A model generated the notes under the pieces. It was not told where the DNA came from, made no database searches, and saw only the letters and a program-made list of their open reading frames with translations. The translations under genes and the position numbers were made by a program. Shown here piece after piece: positions 1 to 12,800 of a DNA stretch of 64,000 nt; the stretch's first letter is position 1; each line of letters starts with the position of its first letter. The stretch comes from Stromatinia cepivora (taxonomy: Eukaryota; Ascomycota; Leotiomycetes; Helotiales; Sclerotiniaceae): positions 620,001 through 684,000 of the forward strand of contig RCTD01000029.1 of assembly GCA_014898415.1 (NCBI GenBank), given 5' to 3'.

Positions 1-3000
1 ACCGACGCTCCATGCTGCAGAAGTGCCCGACATACTTCAATATGACCAGCCAAAGCTGCACTTTGCAGCGCTGTGCCATAATCTTTGCAATGATTAACGT
101 CGGCTCCCAATGAAAGTAGAAGCAGAACAACCTCAACACGTCCTTTTCTAGCTGCTGCTTTGAGGGGTGTGCTATCAAGTCTTCCTTCTTGGTCGACTCG
201 AGCACCGATACCTAACAATTTCTTCACCAATCTGACATCGCCACTATACGCTGCCCCTTCCAGCGCAGTGCCCGTACTAGAGATGGCATTTATATCTCCC
301 CCCCTTTCTATCAAAAGCTGCAGTACGTCGTCATGAGCCCGGGATGCAGCGATCTCCAATGGTGTATATTTGCCGTCTTGAGTAGCCCCAATGTCTGCAC
401 CAGCATCTAAAAGAAGCCTTACCATTTCAGTATGACCATGATAAGTAGCATAGTGCAAGGCTCTCACCCCGAATAGATTCTCATCCTCAATCGAATCACC
501 CCTTTCTAGTAATAACCTAGCTGGACCTTGGAGATTTGCAAATGCCATCAGATGCAAAATCACCGCCCCTCTTTGTAAACAATAGCTACTTAGCCTCACA
601 GGGTATTCATACTGAACGTATATCTCGAAATAACCTTGCGGTTCTTCTAGTTGTGAGACCAGATGTTTTTGGCAAAAGCCAAGCCGCTCCGCTTTCTCGG
701 CATGTATCAACCAATTTGTAATGGCGTACTTGAAGAGAGGATAGGTGACCCCGTCGAGTGTTTCATCCTTTTCAGTTTCAACAGTCCAATTTCTCTGCAC
801 TACTTCAGGTTGCTTAAAGTAATTTACGCAGGATCTGGACAAACGATCTTGACTTTGCCCGAGAATCTGACTGTTGGAGAAGTGGCCTTCATCCTCACAG
901 GGTTCAAGAGATTGGGGCACTACATGTTGTACTAGGAATAGTAGACCTTCCGTAAGCATGAAATCCACCACTGTCTGATGAATGAATTGCACGCGATATA
1001 AACCCGAGGTATACAAGGCTATTTCCACCAACCCTCCAGAAAGTGTCCTCATCAAAGTTTCCATTCGCCTATCGGACTCAATATAATCCTCACTATCTTC
1101 CCATCTTTTGCTTCCAGGATTGTCAGATCCTTCATCGCATGCCATCGCGATTCGTAATTCGGTAGCAGTCAAAGGTCGCTCCGCCAGTGCGACCCATTGC
1201 ATTAACAGCAGTGTCTTGGATCGATATTTAACTTTGATGACATTAGTCAAAATATTTTCGTACACAGCCGCGAGGTCATCCTGTACCTTTTCCAACATTA
1301 TGTGAACATCCTTTAGACTCTCCGTATCGTTAAAAGTCTCCGCAGCCATTGGAACCACAAGCTTGACCCATTGAAAGACACCTAGGGATTTCTTTACAAT
1401 GGCTGCTTCCATCTTCTCCCTGCCCTCAATAGCTACCCGATCATTATCCCAGTTCCGAATTCTTGAGACCAGTTCCACATGAACGAAAACTGCAATATCT
1501 CGCATGTTATGATTTTCCACGTTGACTTCAAAGCCGTCACTTAAGGAGACATTCGGATAATGTCGACAAGAAACGCAGATTTTTAGGAATCCATTATCTG
1601 CGGTTACCCTTTTTTTCATATCGTCAAAATAATCAATCAGCATCCTCGCATTATCATCACCAGCTTCATCAAGTGCGTCGACATATAACATGATGGGTTG
1701 CGATTTTGCAATGCAAGTGATGGAATTGAATAGCCATTCTTTTAATTCATCTTCAGTCCAGACACAATCATTCTCTGATTTCCCGGGGTCATTTTTCTGG
1801 ATGAAAGACTTCCGCAGCGATTCACGGATGGGAGATGCTTGGAGGTAGAGTTGATGTAACAATTCTCTGTACATTCCCTCCGGGCTTTTTTGAAGAGGAG
1901 AACCTCGACCATGGAAGAAAAAATTCAAAACTAGCTGGCCGGAATCATGATGGCGAAGGTTTGACAGGATATATGCCATAAGTGTGGACTTACCTGCACC
2001 TGGTTTGCCTTTTATCCATATCAAGCTACGCTGGGCAGCTTTCCATCGTAGGTAGGCAGGGTCTCTCAAGATCCAGGTACAGGTGCCCGGGTAGGCGCCG
2101 TTTGTATTGTGGCGTCTTTGCTCCATATCGGGATAGTGTATGGAGGACAATACAGCTAAGTATGTGAGTTAAATCGACGTGTAGTAGGGAAGCAAACTGC
2201 CTACCTTTGTCATTGGATGTGAGTTCTGGTTGAACACCTATTCAATTAGGCATTAGCATCTCATATCGTTATTTTCTCGCTTACAGAGAGCTTACTCATA
2301 TTAGCTTTATCAGCATATTCTTTCAGAATGCCACAAACTCTCTGGTATGACTTGCTTTCCGGTCCACTAAACCTGCAAATATTTCGATGGTCACGATTCA
2401 TTGGCACCGCCCGTTCATTTGGAATGTGCAATAGTGCACTCTCCTTATCAACAACCAATCCTTTCAATCCCGTACAGATGACTTGTTCCTGGAAACTGGC
2501 GATCATTAATCCTTCATACAACTTCTTTTCCTTGAATGTTTGCTGTATCTCTCTCAAGATTGACGAATCTCGCGCGAGAGGCATGATCAAATCATCTCTC
2601 ACACGACCGCTAAATCTCATTGGAAGAGAAAGAATGCCATTGGCAACATTGGCGATGGACAAGGGTAGCTTTGTCTCATCGGAACCCATATGCGGAGTGG
2701 CGAGGAAGAGGATGGCGGATGTGGAGTCAAATATGTTTCTGTATGTACTATTATCAACGGCGGTGATGAGTGCCTTTTTTAAGACGATGCCTCCCATACT
2801 ATGACATATGAAGATGATGCGACGTTTCTGATTCGAATCACCCTTTCTCTCCCTCATCAAATCTACGAGAAGAGTTCTCGCGAAATCTTCGATTGTGCCC
2901 GTCCCCCGACTAAACAGTACATTCGCATCGTACCCATACGAGAATATCCTCGCACCTGGGAGCTCAACTGGTAACTGATCTCTTAACCAGAAGTTCTTCT

Positions 3001-3262
3001 TATTATCTTCCCTCTTCTCTGTCCATGTTTTGAATGCATCGCCTTTTATACCATGTAGTGCCACAACATCAATTCTATAAAGTGGCTCTTCTCCATTCGA
3101 AAGTGTGGGAATCGGATTCAGGTGGAAAAGACCAAACCTTTCGGTGCGCTCGGAGTCTTTAGTATCGCTCGGAGGAGATACATTGGAATGGGTTGGAAGT
3201 ACGATCGTGGCAGATTTTGAGCGAGTCTTTCTAAACTTAAATCGCGCCAGCGACAGCGCCAT
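1..3262 (-). CDS. NLR-like protein: alpha/beta hydrolase - NACHT - ankyrin repeats (3' end outside window)
   Basis: Fungal NOD-like receptor architecture. Model: exon 1 3262-2296, exon 2 2237-2205 (33 nt), exon 3 2155 to beyond base 1; both introns have GT..AG ends and the phases agree. Residues about 60-320 form a SesB/PGAP1-like serine hydrolase, with an oxyanion-type HG at residues 70-71 and nucleophile Ser155 in CHSMGG. The NACHT NTPase follows: Walker A GKPGAGKST at about residues 383-391 and Walker B/acidic motif LYVDALDE near base 1690. Then come a winged-helix-like stretch with HQTVVDFML and, from about base 530 down to base 1, ankyrin repeats (TALEGAAYSGDV, TPLKAAARKGRVEVV). More than 1,050 residues are visible. 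In this family the repeats sense a ligand, NACHT oligomerises, and the N-terminal enzyme acts in non-self recognition or heterokaryon-type cell death. That role is family knowledge, not shown here. The frame is open and looks functional. Confidence 0.9.
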
Positions 3263-4651
3263 AAGGTATCTGGTGGGAAAGGGAATGTTACCCCCAAAAG
3301 CAATCGCAGGTTACTGCCAATGAACAATTTCGCAAGATGAATTAACAAGCAGTACAATTAAAAAACATTACAATCATATTAAATAGAAGGAAAATCACAG
3401 AAGAAAAAGAAGACATGTCCCTCAACCGCCACAAATCAGTATGCATCCATACACAAATAGCCTACCTCTGATGCTTGCACACCTACTTCTGCCCTACCAT
3501 TAGAACGAGGCTTTGTGACTTCCCAGACGCGACTTGCGTCCGCCGTCGTATATTTAGGAACCCTGAACAGATATGCATGTTGATGTCTTAGAATATTTGT
3601 ATGCTTGGTATGATCCTGATTCATTGGGTGGCAATATGCAATGTAACTGTTCTTCAGCGCTGAGGGAGGAATTTAGTCTCGAGAAGTGGTTTAGTGGACA
3701 GCAGTAAAATGGTTGGGCGCTTAAATTCTGGACTAATAAAATGGGGAAGACAGTGTGCATGTATTCACGTGATTCAATATCTCAACCCGACCATTTCCCA
3801 CAGCCCCCTCACTTCTTTCCATTGCTTTCCTGCTGTGTTGCGTTTGAGTAAAATGGCTGCTAGTCACTTGTCTAAGCGCAGCTTGCAAAAGACATATGGA
3901 CTACCATATGAGATCAACTGCACCCCAACTATCTTCCATCAATCTTGTAACTATAAAGTAGAAGTAACTCTCAAGCTGGAAAGTTATCATTAAGACAGCC
4001 GTACGCAATAATACCTTGGAAGTGCAGGATGTTCTAGAAGCACTTTTGCACCCCTTCCGCCTTTAAAATTCCGCTTTTGTTCCTGAGCTAATCCGAGAAA
4101 CGTTTTTCTCAAAGCACTGGTATCAGCACCTGGACAGTGTTAACGCTTGAGATTCCCCTCACGTCTATATATTATTCTGTAGCTGTAACGTGATTTTACA
4201 TGCTACACACTTGCCACTTGCAGTTTGGAGAGAGAGGTAGTTCCGGATTCAAGCACGATCATGCCATTACTAACTGGAGTGCATTATGAATCTTCATCCG
4301 CAATCTTTGTTGCTGATTAAAGGAGCTCGTGGTTTGTCTTTGCTAAGTCTACAAGTCTACGGAGTACGGAGGAGGCCTTGAGCATTCACGCGATTATAGG
4401 GCCTTGTAGAATATTAGCACTATAGGAGGCCTATAAACTTGCACCCGGATCATCTAATCAGGGCTAAGCGAATTTATGAGAATTAGTCTGTGATAAATTC
4501 ATTTAATTCTAATCCTAATGGAATGGATGGAACTATAAGGTTTAAATAGATATTTTCGAAACTAGTTAAAGTATTAATTTTCAGGGATCAATTTGATGCG
4601 TAAAGCTACAATTTATTATAGTGCTAACACTCTACAGGCCCTATAAATCGT
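3263..4651. other. Intergenic region between divergent NLR-like gene and TRM1
   Basis: This 1.4-kb stretch must hold both promoters. Only short random frames occur; no tRNA, repeat or domain was recognised. A+T rises towards TRM1. Confidence 0.6.
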
Positions 4652-6979
4652 ATGCACACTCAAAACGTCCTCTGTAGAACCTTAATAATAAAGCGAAAAG
4701 GCGTTGCAATTCCCTTCACCGCCTTGCCGCCCATCACCGGCAGAACTTCACGATTTTTGTTCTCAATAATAATTTATTTCAGACTACAACAGGAACAACT
4801 TATGCGATCGATTTCTGCTTCTGTCAATTGCTTCAGAAGAAGCCGTATTGCACCGCAGGCTGTTGGTAATCGGCAGATAATTTCAATTTATAGATTTTTT
4901 TCAGCCTCTACCATGGATGCCACTCTTCCCGATATAACGGTTGCGCCCGCTGCTGATCAACATATTCTTCACGATGGAAAAGAATATACTACAGTTAAGG
5001 AAGGCCTCGCACATATCCTGATACCCGCAGAAGGATCGAAAGTACCACAGACGACTCCTAAAGGTCAAAACCAAGTACAATCTGTCTTTTACAACCCAAT
5101 TCAACAATTCAATCGAGATTTGAGCGTCCTGGCGATTAAGGCATACGGAGAAAGCATATTGGAAAAGAAGAGGAAGATAATCGAACGAGATAGACAAAAG
5201 AATGCTGCCAAGAAGGAGAAGAAAAGAAAGAGGGCTGCTGAAGAAGGACATGATGGACCGAGGAAAGCTGGCAAACTCGGAAGTGCAGAAGAAGCTGTAG
5301 AGCTCCCATTAGCCGTCGCAAAAACAGAGAATACCAGTATCGAAAAGGGGACAGAGACCAAGGAAGCAGAGGCAGCGGGTCAAAATGGAGGGACGAATAC
5401 GACAGCCTCAATCGCCAACGGAGAATCAAATAATCATGTAACAATGGAAACGGCTGAAGTACCAGAAAATAAAAACGAACAAGAACCCACAAAACCTGCG
5501 AATCCAATCAACCCGAGATTCAAAATTCTCGATGCATTATCTGCGACTGGACTCAGAGCTCTTCGATATGCTCAAGAAATTCCCTTTGCGACATCGATCA
5601 CCGCGAATGACCTTTTGCCTGCAGCTACCAAAACAATTGAACTCAATGTGAAGCATAATAAGCTAGAAAACAAGATTAATGCTGTCACCGGAAATGCATT
5701 GACACATATGTACAGTCTTGTGGGTGATGATTGCAAAGATGAAAGTGGCAGCAGAAAATATGATGTTATTGATCTCGATCCTTATGGCACAGCAGCTCCA
5801 TTTTTGGATGCGGCAGTACAAGCCGTTAGAGATGATGGGGGACTTTTGTGTGTTACTTGCACTGATGCTGGTGTGTGGGCTTCCAATGGATATCCCGAAA
5901 AGGCATACTCTCTATACGGAGGAGTTACTGTCAAAGGCCAGCACAGTCATGAAGGTGGTTTGAGACTTATTTTGCATTCAATCGCTACATCTGCCGCTCG
6001 ATATGGCCTGGCAATGGAGCCGCTTCTTTCTCTCTCGATTGATTTTTACGCACGAGTATTTGTTAGAATATACAAATCTCCCTCGGATGTCAAGTTTTTG
6101 GCAGGTAAAACCATGATGGTTTATAATTGTGATACTGGTTGTGGAGCATGGACAACTCAGATGGTTGGAAAGAACAAGCTGGCGCCCAACAAAAATGGTA
6201 ATGGCCATTTCTGGAAACATGTCTACTCCATGGGACCATCTGCGGGTGAGAGCTGCTCCCATTGCGGTATGAGAACTCACCTCGCTGGACCTATGTACGG
6301 CGGCCCACTCCACCAACCTGAGTTTGTCCAGAGAATTCTGGACGATCTTCCAAACGTATCCAAGGATACATATCATACAACGGCAAGGATCGAAGGAATG
6401 CTCACATTGGCCCTCGAAGAGAATTTGCCTCCCATAAAAGATATGCCAGAATCCCCGACCGCCTCATCAAAGACTGGCAAGAACGATCCCGCAGCCCTTG
6501 ACCATTATCCATTCTTCTTCATACCATCGATGCTCGCCAAAGTAATTCATTGCGTCACTCCTCACGAGAATGCACTAAGAGGAGCTTTACGGCATCTGGG
6601 TTATAGAGTTACTAGAAGCCACACAAAGGGTGGTAGTATCAAAACCGATGCTCCTTGGGATGTTATTTGGGAGATTATGAGAGAATGGGCGCGACAAAAG
6701 TGTCCACCAAAGGAGGGTGCTATCAAGAAGAATACAGCCGGGTGGTACATTATGGGCTTAGACAAAACGGACACTTCTACCCAGCAGTCAAATATCAAGG
6801 ATGAGCCTAGTGATGTAGGTGCCGAAGAGAAAGACACATTGCCTGCCGCGGAAAAGAAACTCGAGATAGTATTTGACGAAAAACTGGGGATGGAGAAAGA
6901 TACAAAGAAGATAGTAAGATACCAAGTTAATCCTCGAGAGAATTGGGGTCCAATGAATCGGGCCAGTGGCCATGCATAG
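4652..6979 (+). CDS. TRM1: tRNA (guanine(26)-N2)-dimethyltransferase Trm1
   Basis: Makes N2,N2-dimethylguanosine at position 26 of tRNAs with S-adenosylmethionine. The intronless frame gives 775 residues from the first ATG. Class I methyltransferase motifs are clear: the SAM-binding segment LDALSATGLRALRYA near residue 290, DLDPYGTAAPFLDAAVQA near residue 373, and the C-terminal Trm1 zinc-binding part with CGAW and CSHCGMRTHLAGPMYGGP. An insert rich in Lys and Glu (about residues 170-285) separates the N-terminus from the SAM site. Three in-frame ATGs matter: 4652, 4802 (Met51, followed by a basic, Ser/Arg-rich segment that looks like a mitochondrial presequence) and 4913 (Met88, start of the conserved part). 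Yeast Trm1 serves both mitochondria and nucleus from alternative starts, so 4802 and 4913 are the likely real starts; 4652 is the longest frame only. Confidence 0.95.
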   Translation: MHTQNVLCRTLIIKRKGVAIPFTALPPITGRTSRFLFSIIIYFRLQQEQLMRSISASVNCFRRSRIAPQAVGNRQIISIYRFFSASTMDATLPDITVAPAADQHILHDGKEYTTVKEGLAHILIPAEGSKVPQTTPKGQNQVQSVFYNPIQQFNRDLSVLAIKAYGESILEKKRKIIERDRQKNAAKKEKKRKRAAEEGHDGPRKAGKLGSAEEAVELPLAVAKTENTSIEKGTETKEAEAAGQNGGTNTTASIANGESNNHVTMETAEVPENKNEQEPTKPANPINPRFKILDALSATGLRALRYAQEIPFATSITANDLLPAATKTIELNVKHNKLENKINAVTGNALTHMYSLVGDDCKDESGSRKYDVIDLDPYGTAAPFLDAAVQAVRDDGGLLCVTCTDAGVWASNGYPEKAYSLYGGVTVKGQHSHEGGLRLILHSIATSAARYGLAMEPLLSLSIDFYARVFVRIYKSPSDVKFLAGKTMMVYNCDTGCGAWTTQMVGKNKLAPNKNGNGHFWKHVYSMGPSAGESCSHCGMRTHLAGPMYGGPLHQPEFVQRILDDLPNVSKDTYHTTARIEGMLTLALEENLPPIKDMPESPTASSKTGKNDPAALDHYPFFFIPSMLAKVIHCVTPHENALRGALRHLGYRVTRSHTKGGSIKTDAPWDVIWEIMREWARQKCPPKEGAIKKNTAGWYIMGLDKTDTSTQQSNIKDEPSDVGAEEKDTLPAAEKKLEIVFDEKLGMEKDTKKIVRYQVNPRENWGPMNRASGHA

Positions 6980-7235
6980 GTTCTATTATACTTTAATATA
7001 CCCTGTCATACGAATTTATATCATCCTGTATGTCATTGCCTTTCAATCGGTGATTATTGCCAATACTGCTATACTCGACTGGTTGCGACTTCGATCCTAC
7101 GACAATTGATGATCCACAGACTGCTAGTTTCTTTTTTATTTCAACTTGTATTTATTCTCTACATACTTTAAAGACCTTTCTTCCAAGCCGCCTTATACAG
7201 CATCGACTTTTCGGTTCTTCCTCCTGCGTTTCAGG

Positions 7236-9853
7236 TTAATAATCTTCCCAGGGTAGCTTCCTTACACTTTGCCTGCTTGGCGCCGAGTGCCTATTTCGAG
7301 GCGATAAACAAAGTCTTAAAGTTACTTCTTCATCCTGCCATATAACGATTCTCTTCTCCAGATATTCCGCACATACACTCCTAGATGCTAGGAAAATCCA
7401 GCCTTTTGGTGGATATAAATCCGCCACTGTTCCTTTAGGGACAAACACTGTAAGCTCTCCTGTGCTACTTGGTTCGTGTATGTGAATGACCACGGAGATC
7501 TCTCCCATTGACGTTGAAAGTCGATAATCCACAAAAGTAAGCCCTGCAAGTACAGGATGCACTTTCCAACGAGACCACCCTCGATACAATGGCTCAACTC
7601 CCGCCAGATATTGCGGAAGAATAGAAACGGGCCAGGTAGATCGTGCTTGCATCATTGAAGTCGTAGATGAAGTTAGCTGCCCGTTTGGTTTTATCTCTTT
7701 CCAATGTCCTCCTGAATAATCCACATTTTCTGGATCTGACATAGGACCCCATACTCTTTCCACTAATTCCACCGCTTCATATCCTTTACCGGCCTGAAAC
7801 AATGCCTCTGCTGCCATTCCACAAGTATAAGGACTCACAACTTTCACATCTCTTCTACTTTCTGAATGCCGAAATGTTCGCGGAAGTTCTCCTGTTTTTG
7901 AAAGTCCCAAGAGCTCATCTGAAATTTCCGTATGAGGTATGACACCAAGAATTCTCCCATATGCATTTACTTCGTGGGATATCGTCGTTGGTGGGATACG
8001 GTCACTCAGTCGCAAAACCCCTGTTTCTGAATGCCATAAATTCCCCAAAATTCTTTCTTTGAGTACACTGGCACGTGGTTTATATTGGTCTTCTATTCCG
8101 GACATGCCACACATCTTGCTCATGGAAATCAAACCATCATAGTATGCAAGATTTAACTTGGATGAAGCACCTATCAGTATATCGGATGACATAACATCTC
8201 CTGTTCAACGGTTAGACATTATTAACGGTACTGGGAGGAAAATCCTTACTTGACATATTTGGTGGTGCCACAATTAAACCCCGTTGATCTTCATAAAGTA
8301 TTGCGAAATTCATCGATTTTTCCATCTTGTCCCATATCCTCTCCACGATAGAGAAATCGCCCGAGTACATCCAATATTCTTTAACAGCTACCAAAAGTTA
8401 GAAGCTCAGTGTGAGGGAGAAAAATGCGTAAGTTAGAGGCTCACTTCGTTCATTCTCGAAGAATGTCTTTTGTATTGGGCTTATGTTTCCAAGATAACCA
8501 TCAGTTTCTTGGTGACTAAAAAGCAACGAAAGGCTTCCCAGAACCACCTCTAAATGCCCCGTTGAATGGTAGATTGATCGGCCCATCACGAACAGTTCAC
8601 CAGCGGAGCATATGCGATGGCATTTTGCACTGTCGACTGTACATGGTATCTGGTTTGTGCCGACGTGAAAGTCTGCCAAAACGCGCACTTTGTTTTGGAG
8701 TCTCATATCATTCTCATAAAGAATGTTGTCATTGACATCTCTCACCACTAGCGATCGATACAATGCAACGTAATGTACGGGACCACCGAAAGCAATCGAA
8801 CCAGTGTTTGGCTCGCATCCGGGTGACGAGTATATACTCAATCGCTTCAGGAGGGCGATTCTTTTGTGATTGATCTTCACCAAAACGCTTGAGCCCCGAG
8901 CTTCAATATCAATTCGAAGCCAATCAAACAAGTCAAGACTTCCGGGAAGGTCCTATGTCCCTCTTAGTATTGACGGTAAAGTATCCGAAGCGCCTTCGAA
9001 AGCCGATACGCTCCTTGATACAATGTCTATGGAGAAAATCAATCCACTTTCCACCATATGAATGCCCTAACTGGCTCCGCCGGACTCGATTTTCACCTTA
9101 AACTTGATCGCCTTATCCTTCCATCGTGTTCCATGACGACAGGGTGCCCATCGCTGTCCTGATATCCTGGTTCCGAATTCAGCTACTTCCCAAGTCTTTT
9201 GTACTTCTCCAGCTTCCACTGTGCATCGATCAACAGTGTTGACACCATCTCTCCATATCTTGTTGAGTAACTCATTTGATGACACGAAACGGCCCTCTCC
9301 TATTGTTCGTGGTCTTAGTGGTCGAAACCCTATCGATGAGATTGCCACTGAACAGTTTGGAGTTACAAGGGTAATTTTTTGATATCGCTGAGAAGTCTGT
9401 GAAAGTTTGGCTACCATCAATTTGTGTGTATTCGAAGGTGTGAAGTAAAGGGTCTTCGCTCGATAAGTATCCATTGCATTAGAGAACCCAAAGAATGGTC
9501 CATCTCCTAACGAAAGTTAACACCTACTCTATTGGACGATCTATCAGGGCATTCTTACCCATTTTCCTGTTGTAAACTCCGTTGATTGTTTCGCTATACA
9601 CAACATCGACTACAGCGGGTCGTCCATTACTAGTCACATTGACCGTCTCGATGAAGGGAATCCCGCCTACACTCCTTCCGTAATCAAGTATGACTTATTG
9701 TATTCCATCACCCCGGGATGACAGAATAAGAGGTTGGTTCCGTGTTAGGTAAACTTCATGACCACCAATTTCTCTCCAGATTTTCAGAGGGAAATTAAAA
9801 CCCAGAAGACTGCCTGGGTCGTTTGGTGGTGATCTTCTTTGGATAAGTGACAT
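7236..9853 (-). pseudogene. Six-hairpin glycosidase (alpha-L-rhamnosidase-like, GH78 type) pseudogene
   Basis: Read on the minus strand, one frame runs from an ATG at 9853 to a stop at 7236 across two clean introns (9558-9507 and 8249-8201), but is broken by four in-frame stops: TAA 9697-9695, TAG 9069-9067, TAG 8955-8953 and TAA 8400-8398. Conserved-looking coding sequence continues on both sides of each: DYGRSVGGIPF, then KIWRDGVNTVDRCTVEAGE and GQRWAPCRHGTRW, then DWLRIDIEA and GSIAFGGPVHYVALYR, then SSKLNLAYYDGL and HPVLAGLTFVDYRL near the end. The order matches fungal rhamnosidase-like proteins: beta-sandwich, then (alpha/alpha)6 barrel, then a C-terminal beta domain. No frameshift was found. 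The intact enzyme would remove rhamnose from plant polysaccharides or glycosides. Small introns could be drawn around one or two stops only by deleting family-conserved residues, so I call it a pseudogene. The N-terminus may be incomplete. Confidence 0.75.
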
Positions 9854-12800
9854 ATTAGGTAAAATATTTGCCGAGATCTTGACGCAAGTTTCGACTATGG
9901 TATGATGGATTAGGTATGTAGAGAAAGGAAATGGTAAGTCGATATGATGATGCTAAAAGTAATTAGAACCAGATGGGAGTACAGGTAATTGTACTATACG
10001 ACCATCAGGCTGTGATTGAATCTACGATATTCTTTTTGATGCCATCATAAAATTACTAGGCGCCATGCGGTGTGATACCGAAGAGCTTCTAATTTTGGCA
10101 CATCACAACATTGGTCATCAACGAGCTGCTCATGACATTAGACCGGCTTACACTTGACACATATAACTAGTCTAGATTTGTGTAGGCTCATTTTGCATTG
10201 AATGGGGAACTTAATCCACTTCATGTTGAATTGGAGATTTCATAATCATAAAGGAGTCGGTCATTCGTCAACAGGGACGAGAGGTGTCTAGACAGCCTTA
10301 GCTTATACACCAGGGTGGATCCGGCTTAACGAAAAGTCCTGCCCAGATCAGCACTCTCGCGTGGCGCCCTCGCGGAGAATTATTATCGCTGCCGAGATAA
10401 GCTTCCTCCACATATCACTCTTACTAAATATCGTAAGATTCATAAGGTTCAGGATATATGAAGGAGATAGTCACACGTGGAAAGAGCTTATGTTTGGCAA
10501 GAAATGATTGGCTGATACCTCTCGAATACTTGGTAGTTGTTGGAAGCATACAGCATCAATGCTTGAAGATTGAACAAACAATTTTCACCCCCATGGAAAG
10601 GCATGGAAAGGAGGCTTGCCGAGAAAATGTAATTTTGGGATCACACAAACCCCATGATTGGATGGTGGTTATTCTGGGAAGTTCAAAGGGTGGTCCATCC
10701 GTTTGATGGTGGAGACCAGAGAAATTGAGAATGATGGAGGTTTCAAGCTAGGACAATCAATTGGACCTGTCTCATTGCAGAGTTTGAATGATGAAAAAAG
10801 CTAAGATGAAGGTTCCGGAAAAGATCAAGATGAGCAGAGAAGTCCACTCCTTTGATACCAGTAGAGATTGGCATTCGAAACAAAAGCCGAAAGGAATGAG
10901 ATGATTTTAATCAACGACGTTCAAGTCAACCATCCCTAGTCATACCCTTTGTTGCTGCTTTTGGACCATCCTCAAGCGGGTGGTACTGGCGTGCCGGAAC
11001 TATCTGCGGGACCTTACTACCTATGCCGATACTTTCCATCATCTTTCCTAATGCAAGAGTTCTATAACTGAGTTCAGAAAGCGGATAAAATATCCTGCCA
11101 AGGCGATTCACTTATCTGATCAATTCCTCATGTCACCATTGATTTTGGCGAAGCTCATGATTTTTCCAGTGAATAGATCTTGTGCTAGCATTTGCGCATC
11201 ATGATCATTGCCTATGAATAGTTCCGAAATCTGTCAGGTTGGACACGGACTTCAATGCGGGCCCATCTGCTAGTCCCATCGACAAAATTTGAACTTGGGA
11301 TATCCCATCTGAAGATTCCGATGTGGAAACCCCTCATGCCCTGAATCAGCGCGTGTCCACTTGAAGCCTATTTTCGACGACAAGCTTGACATCAATAAAT
11401 TCCCACTTCGGGCTATATCTAATGATTCAAAGAGACCGGCAAGTGTCACATATTGCATTGGGATTTGAAAGGCTCATGGACTGGTACTTGCCGGAAGAGT
11501 TTGGGGATCACTAGTGCCAAATGCGGGAAGTCTTCGCTAGTGGTAGTTCGAATTTCAAAGTCTCAGGGATAATTTAGTTCCCCCCCGACGATAGAGATAC
11601 CATAGCATGCCAGAAATGTTAATGCAGCAATGACCGCATCCAAAGGCGAATGGTATCTGTCAATTATTTATGCTTGTGGAAATCTCCCACTTCATTTGTG
11701 GGTGAACACCGAAGGTGTGCCTAGCGAACTCTACTTAAAAGAAATCAAGCCTGCATCAATAACGGCAGAGTTCCGTCCCAAGAATCTCTTTCTTGTTTTC
11801 ACCCGGCAATTCTCGTCACTTTCTCTAGATGAAGTAGAACGTGAGATATCTGATGAATATCATCTAAGTTTGCCAGTGAAGTCACTAGCTCAGAACACCT
11901 GCGCCTACCAGGCTCTTCCCAACATTGCGAGTCAGCACCGAGTCTTCACGGTACATCCAAAAGAAATACAAATCTTACGTCACATAATAACGTCTTGTAA
12001 ATGAGGCGCCAGAATGGGTCCAGATCATCGTACTAAATTGTCGGCAATGATCTTGCTAATTATTTCAAGCATGTCCGTATGAGCGAGCCGTCGCGTAGCT
12101 CAGGCATCAAGCCCCAAGTCCCATAAAGCTTAGTGACTAGTTTAGTGACTCTATAAGATCTTCTTATATGAATACCAAGATCCGCAAAAAGGGGAGAAAG
12201 AACCAGGAATGTGCATCATCTGTACGTACATATTTCTCGCATTGGAATCATTTTTACCATTCATCTTCTGTCATTGATAGCCAACTTCCATGACCGCCAC
12301 GATCATATGAACGGCGTCAAGTCGAGAATGTATACTAGGCGTATCATGATTGTCCATCATATCGTCTGTTGACCGAGTACGTCAGGAGTTGTCTTCACAA
12401 CTTAGTGTGAGTCCTTACTAATGAATCCAGCGGCAGATGAAGCTTGTCTTGTGATTATCAATCCTCTTATCCATTGACCTCTAAGTTGTGAGGTATCATA
12501 GACACACTGTCGTACATATTCGATTCTTCATTGTTCTATAAATAAGCGCGGCGTAGCAATGTAACAGTACATACTTGCAGATTGATATATCCTATCTCAT
12601 GAAGTGATCCCTTGTGTTCATTATCTTCTCCTCCAATCACAGATCTTGAACAGACATCTTGGCCTCAAGTTTCATATAATGTGATGTAAGCGCCCATTCC
12701 TGCAGCTCTATATTTGGACTTTTAACGCCATGAGCACAGAAGGATCTTACACTTCCATTAATTTAATCCTGCAATCTTAAATTCTAAAGTACTAACATCT

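Noticed and set aside
8398..8455. Intron (GTGAGC...TTTTGGTAG, 57 nt) that would remove the TAA at 8400 in the glycosidase
   Set aside because: It would delete the strongly conserved-looking LTYAFFSLTL segment; a nonsense mutation is simpler, and three other stops remain.
10458..10706. 82-codon plus-strand frame
   Set aside because: No domain, no intron or codon pattern; chance length.
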